Assembly (NCBI GenBank): GCA_000173575.1
Contig: ABYL01000067.1
Span: 1 to 36,151 of the forward strand
DNA: 36,151 nt
Reading direction: 5' to 3'
Source of the DNA: Burkholderia sp. H160
GTDB lineage: Bacteria; Pseudomonadota; Gammaproteobacteria; Burkholderiales; Burkholderiaceae
Shown here: positions 27,718 to 35,230 of the stretch, piece by piece
Numbering within the stretch: the first letter of the stretch is position 1
Layout of the letters: every line of letters begins with the position of its first letter
Made by a program: the position numbers and the translations under genes
The notes under the pieces: model-generated
Seen by the model: only the letters and a program-made list of their open reading frames with translations
What the model was told of the DNA's origin: nothing
Databases searched by the model: none

Positions 27718-29079
27718 TTATTGCTGCGGTTCCTGTGCTGCCGACGGCGTGTCGTCACGCTCATCGCCGTCGTCCTCGCGTTGCTGCGTGACACGCACGC
27801 AGGCTTCGACAATCTCTTCAGCCAGTTTCACGCAGCTAAGCGGCGCCGATCCTTCCGCCTTGTTGTTGACCGCGATCACGACCGGCTGGCCGGCGAGCGC
27901 GTAGCGCGCGGCCAGCTCGGCGAGCGACGCGCGCGTCGCCGGATCTTCATCGACGAGCCGGTTGAACGGCTCGTACTTCGCCTTCGCCTGCTCGTACCTG
28001 AAGCCGCCGTGCAAACTCCAGCGCACGATCAGCGGCCCGGCCGGCTCGCCGTCGAGCAGCGCGAGCGCCGCGGCCTGGCGCAGCGGATCGGGCATCCGCG
28101 CATGAATGCCGACGCAGTAGCGCACGCCCGCCGTCTTCAGCATGCGGATGAAGCGCGGTGTGAGCAGACTTGCGTCGCGAATCTCGACCGCGTAGCAACT
28201 GCCCTCGGGCAGCCTGGGCAGCGCGTTGAAAAACTCGCCGAGACGCTCGATGAACACCGCCGGCTGCGCGAGCATCTGATCCGGCAGCGGCGAAAACTGG
28301 AACACCAGCGCGCCGGCCTTTGCGCCGAGACCTTCGAGACAGGGCGTGATGAAATCGTCGATCGCCATCTGCGCGTTCAGGAAGCACGGGTTCAGCGATA
28401 CCGGCTCGCCGCGCTCGGCGCGCACGGTGGCGTCGGTGATCGTCATCGGCGCCTTGACGATGAAGCGGAAATGCTCGGGCACCTGCTGCGCGTAGCGCAG
28501 GTATTCGGTGACCGTCAGCACTTGGTAGAACGACCGGTCGATGCTGACCGTCTTCAGCAGCGGGTGCGCGCCGTACGCACTCAAGCCTTCGCGCGACAGT
28601 TTGCTGTTGCTGTAGTCGTCGCCGTAGACGATGCTGCTCCAGCCCGGGAACGACCACGTCGAGGTGCCGAGGTGGATCTGCGGCGGCAATTGCGCCGCGA
28701 GCGCGAGCAGTTCGGGCGAGGGCGGTGCGGCGAGCACGTCACGGCTGCGGCGTCTTTTCGGGGCGTCGGTGGTGGCGGGCGGGCAGTCTGGTTCGGGAGC
28801 GGGACTGTCGGACGTGGCGTCGTCTTCGAATAGCGACGCGGCGGCGTTGGCCTTTGCGGTTTTCGGCGTGCGCTTGCGTTCCGGCTGCGCGGCAGCGCTT
28901 GCGGTGGAATCGGCTTCGCTTGTGGGCACGGCCGGCGTTTCTACCGGGGCCTCGAAGACCGGCATCCCGAACAGATCGAACTGCTGCGTGGCCTCGTGCG
29001 CCGCGCCGTCCGGGCTGCCGCCTTTACCGTCGTTGCCGTTCAACGGCTCTTCAACGTCACTCGTCCCGCTATGGTCCAT
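27718..29079 (-). CDS. DUF72 domain protein with long disordered N-terminus
   Basis: A 453-aa protein. Residues from about 135 form the DUF72 TIM-barrel-like domain (IHLGTSTWSFPGWSSIVY, FYQVLTVTEYLRYAQQVPEHFRFIVKAP, LVFQFSPLP, YAVEIRD). DUF72 has no firmly known activity; it is often discussed with nucleic-acid or xylose-isomerase-like folds. The first 130 residues are rich in Ala, Pro, Ser, Asp and Thr, with a basic patch KRRRSRD before the domain, and look disordered; usual family members are about 250-300 aa. A long acidic/glutamine tail ends the protein. It follows cfa on the same strand by 83 bases, with a hairpin between. Confidence 0.85.
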   Translation of the reverse strand: MDHSGTSDVEEPLNGNDGKGGSPDGAAHEATQQFDLFGMPVFEAPVETPAVPTSEADSTASAAAQPERKRTPKTAKANAAASLFEDDATSDSPAPEPDCPPATTDAPKRRRSRDVLAAPPSPELLALAAQLPPQIHLGTSTWSFPGWSSIVYGDDYSNSKLSREGLSAYGAHPLLKTVSIDRSFYQVLTVTEYLRYAQQVPEHFRFIVKAPMTITDATVRAERGEPVSLNPCFLNAQMAIDDFITPCLEGLGAKAGALVFQFSPLPDQMLAQPAVFIERLGEFFNALPRLPEGSCYAVEIRDASLLTPRFIRMLKTAGVRYCVGIHARMPDPLRQAAALALLDGEPAGPLIVRWSLHGGFRYEQAKAKYEPFNRLVDEDPATRASLAELAARYALAGQPVVIAVNNKAEGSAPLSCVKLAEEIVEACVRVTQQREDDGDERDDTPSAAQEPQQ

Positions 29080-29106
29080 CGATTCCCGGCCCGCTGTTCA
29101 TCAGAA

Positions 29107-29147
29107 TTGCGCCGCGGCGCGCGCTCATGCACGCCATCGCGGCGCAA
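29107..29147 (-). terminator. large hairpin between cfa and the DUF72 gene
   Basis: Perfect 10-base arms (29107-29116 and 29138-29147) with a 21-base loop, placed 16 bases after the cfa stop as transcribed. Only a short T-rich start (TTCTG) follows on the minus strand, so it may end cfa transcripts partly or protect the RNA end. Confidence 0.45.
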
Positions 29148-29162
29148 CCGGTCACAGCCGGG

Positions 29163-30377
29163 TCACAGCGGTTTTTCGTACATGTAGCGGCGCGACCACG
29201 GCAGGGTTTTCGCGCTACGGCCGGCTTTGCGGCACACCACCTGGAAGATCGACACGTCGTCGTTTTCGAACGCATACGCGCAGCCGGCCAGATACACGCG
29301 CCAGATGCGGAATTTTTCGTCGTCGACGAGCTTGCGGGCTTCGTCCGCATGGGCTTCAAAATTCTCCGCCCAGATGTCGAGCGTGTGCGCATAGTGACGG
29401 CGCAGGCTTTCGACGTCAACCGGTTCGAGGCCGCCGCGCTGCATCGATTCGAGCGCGAGGCTGATATGCGGCAGCTCGCCGTCCGGGAACACGAAGCGGT
29501 CGATGAACTCGCCGCCGCCAAGGGCGGTTTCGCCGCTATCGGCGTCGCTCGACGTAATGCCGTGGTTCATGGCGATGCCGTCGTCGGCGAGCAGATCGTG
29601 CATCTTCTGGAAATAGCCGGGCAGATTCTTGCGGCCGACGTGCTCGAACATGCCGACGCTCGTGATGCGATCGAACTGTCCCTGCACGTCGCGATAATCC
29701 TGCAGGCGGATTTCGATCTGGTTCTCGAGGCCCGCCGCCTTCACGCGCGCGGTGGCGAGATCGAACTGGTTCTGCGACAGCGTGACGCCCACGCACTGCG
29801 CGCCGAACTTCCGGGCGGCGCGCAGCACGAGCGCGCCCCAGCCGCAGCCGATATCGAGCAGACGCTGCCCGGGCTGCACCTGGATTTTCGTCAGAATGTG
29901 ATCGATTTTCTTCAGCTGCGCGGTCGCAAGGTCTTCGGTACCGGTCTCGAAGTACGCGCACGAGTAGACCATATTCTCGTCGAGCCACAGCTTGTAGAAC
30001 TCGTTCGAGACATCGTAGTGATACTGGATCGCTTTCTTGTCCGAGGTCTTCGAGTGATTGAAGTAGCGCCGCACGCGGGCGAGCTTGCTGGCGCTCGTCA
30101 CGGTGCTGCGAGCAAGCTGGTAGCTGATATTGATGATGTCCGACAGCTTGCCCTCGATGTCGATCTTGCCTTTCACATAGGCTTCGCCGAGATTGTCGAG
30201 GCTCGGTTCGAGCAGATAGGGCAGCGCGGTTGCGCTCTTCACGTGTAGCGTGACCCGGGGCGCGGCGAACTGCCCGAAGTCGTGTTGCTGACCGTCCCAT
30301 AGCACGAGGCGTGCGGGCAGGTTCGCTTTGCTTTTGACATCTTCAACCCACTGCGCCAGCTTTTTCTCCCAGAACAT
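29163..30377 (-). CDS. cfa: cyclopropane-fatty-acyl-phospholipid synthase
   Basis: SAM-dependent enzyme (404 aa) that adds a methylene bridge to unsaturated acyl chains of membrane phospholipids, a stress response. Seen: an N-terminal lipid-binding region, then QYHYDVSNEFYKLWLDENMVYSCAYF, the SAM motif LLDIGCGWGALVLRAA, and VGMFEHVGRKNLPGYF. The C-terminal MYEKPL ends the protein. GGAGA precedes the ATG. It lies downstream of pdxH on the same strand across a 138-base gap, so it may have its own promoter. Confidence 0.93.
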   Translation of the reverse strand: MFWEKKLAQWVEDVKSKANLPARLVLWDGQQHDFGQFAAPRVTLHVKSATALPYLLEPSLDNLGEAYVKGKIDIEGKLSDIINISYQLARSTVTSASKLARVRRYFNHSKTSDKKAIQYHYDVSNEFYKLWLDENMVYSCAYFETGTEDLATAQLKKIDHILTKIQVQPGQRLLDIGCGWGALVLRAARKFGAQCVGVTLSQNQFDLATARVKAAGLENQIEIRLQDYRDVQGQFDRITSVGMFEHVGRKNLPGYFQKMHDLLADDGIAMNHGITSSDADSGETALGGGEFIDRFVFPDGELPHISLALESMQRGGLEPVDVESLRRHYAHTLDIWAENFEAHADEARKLVDDEKFRIWRVYLAGCAYAFENDDVSIFQVVCRKAGRSAKTLPWSRRYMYEKPL

Positions 30378-30515
30378 GTGATCTCTCCGTGTTCGTTGAT
30401 TTAAAGCAAAGCCGTGTGGATCGCGACAGGGCGCGGCGACTTCCGCGGACCGCGCAACGCAATCCCGCCGGCGCGCGCCGCTACCTTGGCGGCGTGGCCG
30501 GCGTCATTCGTCGGG

Positions 30516-31157
30516 TCAGGGCGACAGGCGCGCGATTTGCCAGTTGCCGTTTTCTTGAGCGCGCGTGAAGAGCAGACGATCGTGCAGCCGCGACGGCCGC
30601 CCCTGCCAGAATTCGATCGCGTCGGGCACCAGACGGTAGCCACCCCAGTGCGGCGGACGCGGAGGATTGTCGCCGTATTGCAGGCTGATTTCGCGTTCGC
30701 GTACTTCAAGCTGCGAGCGGCTTTCAATCACCTGACTCTGATTCGAAGCCCATGCGCCGATGCGCGAGCCGAGCGGACGCGACTCGAAATATGCATCGCT
30801 GTCTGCTTCGCTCGTTTTGACGACGCGGCCCTCGATACGCACCTGGCGCTCGAGTTCGACCCAGTGAAACAGCAGGCTCGCATAGGGGTTCGCGCTCAAC
30901 TCGCGGCCCTTGCGGCTTTCGTAATTGGTGAAGAACACGAAACCGCGCTCGTCGACACCCTTGATCAGCACGATACGTGCCGATGGCCGGCCGCGAGCGT
31001 CGACCGTGGCCAGGGTCATTGCATTCGGTTCGGGCAGCTTGGCGTCGATTGCCTGCTGGAACCACGTGTCGAATTGACGGAACGGATCGTGGTTGACGTC
31101 GGCAACGTCGAGTGAGCCCAGCGAATAATTCTTTCGAAGCTCGGCGAGTGAGATCAT
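30516..31157 (-). CDS. pdxH: pyridoxamine 5'-phosphate oxidase
   Basis: FMN-dependent oxidase (213 aa) that makes pyridoxal 5'-phosphate from pyridoxine or pyridoxamine phosphate. Seen: [62 protein letters not shown] and the C-terminal [12 protein letters not shown]...ARLSP. Length is typical. No strong ribosome site precedes the ATG, but the N-terminus agrees with the family. Its product is the cofactor of KynU and many others; no operon link is seen. Confidence 0.95.
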   Translation of the reverse strand: MISLAELRKNYSLGSLDVADVNHDPFRQFDTWFQQAIDAKLPEPNAMTLATVDARGRPSARIVLIKGVDERGFVFFTNYESRKGRELSANPYASLLFHWVELERQVRIEGRVVKTSEADSDAYFESRPLGSRIGAWASNQSQVIESRSQLEVREREISLQYGDNPPRPPHWGGYRLVPDAIEFWQGRPSRLHDRLLFTRAQENGNWQIARLSP

Positions 31158-31397
31158 GTTCTTATGCGAACGCTACAGTAAGCCAAGTATAGCCAAGGAG
31201 CCAGGTTTTTGCGCGCGAGCGGATCAACGTATCGCGCGGCGCATGTTGCGAGCGCCAAGCCTGCAACGTTGCGTTGCTGCACGGGACCCCGCGCGGCGGC
31301 TTTGACGTGTTCAGGCAAAATACGGGCTGCGCGCGTTCATCTCTGCCAGAACGCCGCCGCTTTCTCCGTTCCGCCTGTGTTTTCGAGCCCTGCCATC

Positions 31398-32266
31398 ATG
31401 TCCAGCCCCACCACGCAATCCGATCTTACTACCAGCCTCGACGCGAATGAAACCGCCGACCGCGCACGCCGTTTCGGCGGCATTGCGCGTCTGTATGGCG
31501 CACCTGCGCTCGCCGCGTTCGAAGGGGCGCATGTCGCGGTGATCGGCATCGGCGGGGTGGGGTCGTGGGTCGCGGAGGCGCTTGCGCGCAGCGCGGTGGG
31601 CGCGCTGACGCTGATCGATCTCGACAACGTCGCGGAAAGCAACACGAACCGGCAGATTCACGCGCTCGACGGCAACTACGGAAACCGAAGGTCGAGGCGA
31701 TGGCCGAGCGCATCGCGGCGATCAATCCGTATTGCGACGTGCGGGTGATCGAAGACTTCGTCGAGCCGGACAATTTCGCGGCGACGCTCGGTGAAGGCTT
31801 CGATTACGTGATCGACGCAATCGACAGCGTGCGCACGAAGACGGCGCTGATCGCGTGGTGCGTCGAACGCGGGCAGCCGCTGATCACGGTTGGCGGCGCG
31901 GGCGGTCAGCTCGACCCGACGCGCATCCGCATCGACGATCTCGCGCTGACGATCCAGGATCCGCTGCTCTCGAAGGTGCGCGGCCAGTTGCGCAAGCAGC
32001 ATGGCTTTCCGCGCGGGCCGAAGGCGAAGTTCAAGGTGAGCGCCGTGTATTCGGATGAGCCGTTGATCTATCCGGAAGCGGCCGTGTGCGATATCGACGA
32101 GCAGGCCGAGCACGTGAGCACGTCGCCGGGGCATACGGGGCCGGTCGGCTTGAATTGCGCGGGGTTCGGGTCGAGCGTGTGCGTGACCGCGAGCTTTGGT
32201 TTTGCGGCTGCGGCGTATGTGTTGCGAGAGTTGGGGAAGAAGGCGGCGGCTCAGGTGGCAGATTAG
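31398..32266 (+). CDS. tcdA: tRNA threonylcarbamoyladenosine dehydratase, apparent frameshift
   Basis: E1-like ATP-dependent enzyme (CsdL/TcdA) that cyclises t6A to ct6A in tRNA. Seen: AHVAVIGIGGVGSWVAEALARS (ATP loop), LIDLDNVAESNTNRQIHAL, then, after a change of frame, PKVEAMAERIAAINPYCDVRVIEDF and later GHTGPVGLNCAGFGSSV. The frame from the ATG at 31398 breaks at 31680-31684: GG-AAA where one more base would read GNYG-KPKVEAM. As given, it stops at 31748 after about 117 residues. With the base restored it is a normal protein of about 289 aa. Either an error in the sequence or a broken gene. Confidence 0.85.
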
Positions 32267-32283
32267 GTGGCAGATTAGGTGGC
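32255..32283 (+). repeat. 12-base tandem repeat at the tcdA stop codon
   Basis: The unit GTGGCAGATTAG is present twice in a row (32255-32266, 32267-32278) and continues for five more bases. The first copy encodes the last three residues and stop of tcdA; the second repeats the stop in the same frame. It looks like a recent slippage duplication. Confidence 0.8.
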
Positions 32284-32340
32284 CGGATTCTTCAACCCGC
32301 ACACCACCCAACCCGCCGCACGGCGAATCACGACAAACGA

Positions 32341-33189
32341 TCAGTACAACGACGCGCTCAGCTTGCGCCGCCACTGTGACACCAGCTCCGGCTGATGCGC
32401 GGCCAGATCGAAGACCGACAACATCGTCTTGCGGCCGATATCGTCGCGGAACGTGCGGTCGCGCTGCACGATCGCGAGCAGATGCTCGAGCGCCTGCGCG
32501 TATTTGTGCCGCGCGATAAACGCATTCGCGAGATCGAAGCGCGCTTCGAGATCATCGGGGTTGCCGGCGACGCGCGCTTCGAGCGCATCGGTGGGCGGCA
32601 GGTCGGCGGCGGCATCCACCGCGTCGAGCCGGGTCTTGATCGCGTTGAAGCGGGCGTCGATGCCCTGGGTGGTTTTCGGCGACAGCAGATCGACTTCGTT
32701 GCGCGCCTCGTCGATGCGATTGTCCTGGAGCAGCAACTCGATGCGGTCCATGCGTGCGTCGTCGAAGCCTGGGTCGTACGCGAGCGCCGCTTGCAGCAGG
32801 TCGTAGGCGTCTTCGCGGCGGCCTTCGGCGAGCGCGGTCTGCGCTTCGATGCGCGCGCCCGGCGCACCCTGCGGCACGAGCCGGTCGAGGAACTCGCGCA
32901 GCTGTCCTTCCGGCAGCACGCCGACGAACTGATCGACGGCCTGGCCGTCGGCGAACGCGATCACGTGCGGAATGCTGCGCACCTGGAAGTGCGCGGCCAG
33001 TTCGTGGTTCTCGTCCACGTTGACCTTGACGAGCTTCCATTTGCCGGCGGCTTCGGCTTCGAGCTTTTCGAGCATCGGGCCGAGACTCTTGCAGGGGCCG
33101 CACCACGGCGCCCAGAAATCGACCAGCACGGGGGCCAGCATCGACGCCTTGATGACGTCCTGTTCGAAAGTGGCCAGAGTGGTGTCCAT
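32341..33189 (-). CDS. cnoX: CnoX/YbbN-type chaperone-thioredoxin
   Basis: A 282-aa protein with a thioredoxin domain (residues 1 to about 110; active site WAPWCGPCK with C30 and C33) and a C-terminal tetratricopeptide-like region (EDAYDLLQAALAYDP, DLANAFIARHKYAQALEHLL). CnoX holds proteins during hypochlorous acid stress and passes them to GroEL. E. coli CnoX has lost a working CxxC (SQHC); here it is the full CGPC, so it can probably also act as a redox enzyme. GAGGA lies just before the ATG. Confidence 0.88.
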   Translation of the reverse strand: MDTTLATFEQDVIKASMLAPVLVDFWAPWCGPCKSLGPMLEKLEAEAAGKWKLVKVNVDENHELAAHFQVRSIPHVIAFADGQAVDQFVGVLPEGQLREFLDRLVPQGAPGARIEAQTALAEGRREDAYDLLQAALAYDPGFDDARMDRIELLLQDNRIDEARNEVDLLSPKTTQGIDARFNAIKTRLDAVDAAADLPPTDALEARVAGNPDDLEARFDLANAFIARHKYAQALEHLLAIVQRDRTFRDDIGRKTMLSVFDLAAHQPELVSQWRRKLSASLY

Positions 33190-33278
33190 TGCGTCCTCGT
33201 CGATAGAAACGGTTTGTGGCTAGTTGGGGCCGAAGCGCGCGATTTCAATGCGGTCCTTCGCGCGCGCTCCCGGCGTGG

Positions 33279-34154
33279 TCACTTGCGCTGCGGCAGCGGA
33301 ATCCATTCGGTTTCGCCGGGCACTTGGCCCATCTCCTGATTCGTCCACGCGAGCTTCGCGGCTTCGATCTTCTCGCGCGAGCTCGCGACGAAATTCCATT
33401 CGATAAAGCGCTCGCCGTCGAGCTTTTCGCCGCCGAGCAGCATCACGCGCGCGCCGTGCGTGCTCGCGAGCGTCACCGTTTCGTCGAGTGCGAGCACGGC
33501 CATCTGGCCCGCTTCGAGCGGCGTGCCGTCGATCTCCAGATCGCCTTCCACCAGATACACGCCGCGCTCCTCGTGCTCGGGTTCGAGCGCGAATGCGCTG
33601 CCCGGCGTGAAGTCGGCGGCGACATACAGCGTGCCCGAAAACGTCGCGACCGGCGACTCGGCGCCGAACGCGGTGCCCGCGATCACGCGCAGCGCCACGC
33701 CGTTGCGCTCGACGACCGGCAAGGTCGCGGCCGCATGATGCGCGAACGACGGCTCGGCGTCTTCATCGGCGAGCGGCAGCGCGACCCAGGTCTGGATGCC
33801 GTGAATTTTCTGGCCGCGCGCGCGGTCTTCCGGCGGCGTGCGCTCCGAATGGACGATGCCGCGCCCGGCCGTCATCCAATTGACGTCGCCGGGCACGATC
33901 TTCTGCTCGGAGCCGAGGCTGTCGCGATGCATGATCGCGCCGTCGAACAGATACGTGACGGTCGCGAGGCCGATATGCGGATGCGGGCGCACGTCGAGAC
34001 CCGTGCCGGGTTCGAGGGTCGCGGGACCCATGTGGTCGAAGAAGATGAACGGGCCGATCAGGCGCGCCGCCATCGCCGGCAGCACGCGCCGCACGGTCAG
34101 ATTGCCGATGTCGCGTAAATGCGGTTTGAGGACGGCTTTGATCGAGGAACTCAT
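33279..34154 (-). CDS. pirin family protein
   Basis: A 291-aa bicupin protein. The N-terminal cupin has the pirin metal motif region FFDHMGP, DVRPHPHIGLATVTYLFDG and NWMTAGRGIVHSE, giving the three His and one Glu that bind iron. The C-terminal cupin contains ERGVYLVEGDLEIDG. Bacterial pirins include quercetin dioxygenases and regulators of pyruvate metabolism; which applies here cannot be read from sequence. It precedes cnoX on the same strand by 89 bases. Confidence 0.9.
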   Translation of the reverse strand: MSSSIKAVLKPHLRDIGNLTVRRVLPAMAARLIGPFIFFDHMGPATLEPGTGLDVRPHPHIGLATVTYLFDGAIMHRDSLGSEQKIVPGDVNWMTAGRGIVHSERTPPEDRARGQKIHGIQTWVALPLADEDAEPSFAHHAAATLPVVERNGVALRVIAGTAFGAESPVATFSGTLYVAADFTPGSAFALEPEHEERGVYLVEGDLEIDGTPLEAGQMAVLALDETVTLASTHGARVMLLGGEKLDGERFIEWNFVASSREKIEAAKLAWTNQEMGQVPGETEWIPLPQRK

Positions 34155-34321
34155 GGGCAGGCTCGGCGGGAAAGTGGAGAGAGATGGCTCGAATGGTCGA
34201 TTCTACTGCGCGTCGCGCGCGGCTGACGGCAAGGACGCACGACGGCCGTGAGCGGGCGCAATGAACCCAAATCGCTGCCTCCGCTACACTGCCGGATTGA
34301 ACCGTCACACAGGAGACGCGG

Positions 34322-35203
34322 ATGTCGCCCAGGGACTTGCTGCTCGCGCTGATCGTCGTGATCGCGTGGGGCGTCAATTTCGTCGTGATCAAGGTCGGCC
34401 TGCATGGCGTGCCGCCGATGCTGCTCGGTGCGCTGCGCTTCACGCTTGCGGCAGTGCCTGCGGTGTTTTTCGTCAAGCGGCCGCAGATGCCGTGGCGGTG
34501 GCTGTTCGCCTACGGCGCGACGATCTCGTTTGGGCAATTCGCGTTCCTGTTCTCGGCGATGTACGTCGGCATGCCGGCGGGGCTCGCGTCGCTGGTGCTG
34601 CAGGCGCAGGCGTTTTTTACGCTGATCTTCGCCGCGCTGTTTCTGCACGAGCGCTTTCATTTGCCGAATGTCGCGGGTCTGCTGATTGCCGCGGCGGGCC
34701 TCGCGGTGATCGGCCTGCAAGGCGGCCACACGATGTCGCTCGCCGGCTTCCTGTTGACGCTGTGCGCCGCGTGCATGTGGGCGCTCGGCAATATCGTCAC
34801 GAAGAAGGTCGGCAAGGTCGATCTGGTCGGGCTCGTCGTGTGGGGCAGCCTGATTCCGCCGCTGCCGTTTTTCGCGGCGTCGTTCGTGTTCGAAGGGCCG
34901 CGCGAGATCGCCGCCGCGCTGACCGGCATCAGCGCGCTGTCGATTTTCGCGATCGTCTATCTCGCCTTTATCGCGACGTTGGTCGGCTATGGTTTGTGGA
35001 GCCGTCTGCTGTCGCGCTATCCGGCGAGCCAGGTCGCGCCATTCTCGCTGCTGGTGCCGATCATCGGGCTCGCGTCGGCGTCGCTGATGCTCGGCGAGCA
35101 GCTCTCCGCGATGCAGGTGGCGGGCGCGTTGCTCGTGATGGCGGGGCTCGCCGTCAACGTGTTCGGCGGCTGGGTCGTGCAGCGTTTGATGCCGGCGCGC
35201 TGA
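34322..35203 (+). CDS. eamA: EamA-type exporter (O-acetylserine/cysteine)
   Basis: Inner-membrane drug/metabolite transporter of 293 aa with ten predicted spans in two EamA repeats. It aligns by eye with E. coli EamA (YdeD): WGVNFVVIKVGLH, SFGQFAFLFSAMYVGMPAGLASLVLQAQAFFTL broken across two identical stretches, and VAPFSLLVPIIGLASASL. The E. coli protein exports cysteine-pathway metabolites. GGAGA precedes the ATG. It is divergent from the pirin gene and convergent with amiC. Confidence 0.87.
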   Translation: MSPRDLLLALIVVIAWGVNFVVIKVGLHGVPPMLLGALRFTLAAVPAVFFVKRPQMPWRWLFAYGATISFGQFAFLFSAMYVGMPAGLASLVLQAQAFFTLIFAALFLHERFHLPNVAGLLIAAAGLAVIGLQGGHTMSLAGFLLTLCAACMWALGNIVTKKVGKVDLVGLVVWGSLIPPLPFFAASFVFEGPREIAAALTGISALSIFAIVYLAFIATLVGYGLWSRLLSRYPASQVAPFSLLVPIIGLASASLMLGEQLSAMQVAGALLVMAGLAVNVFGGWVVQRLMPAR

Positions 35204-35210
35204 GCGCCGG
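35192..35210. terminator. possible hairpin at the eamA stop
   Basis: CCGGCGC (35192-35198) and GCGCCGG (35204-35210) pair around a 5-base loop that includes the eamA stop codon. It lies in the 27-base gap between convergent genes. Only a two-base T-run follows, so it is a weak terminator candidate. Confidence 0.35.
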
Positions 35211-35230
35211 TTGCAGCGTGCCTCGCGACA

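Noticed and set aside
28725-30248. 507-residue plus-strand open frame opposite cfa and the start of the DUF72 gene
   Set aside because: Antisense shadow; the cfa frame on the other strand is unmistakable.
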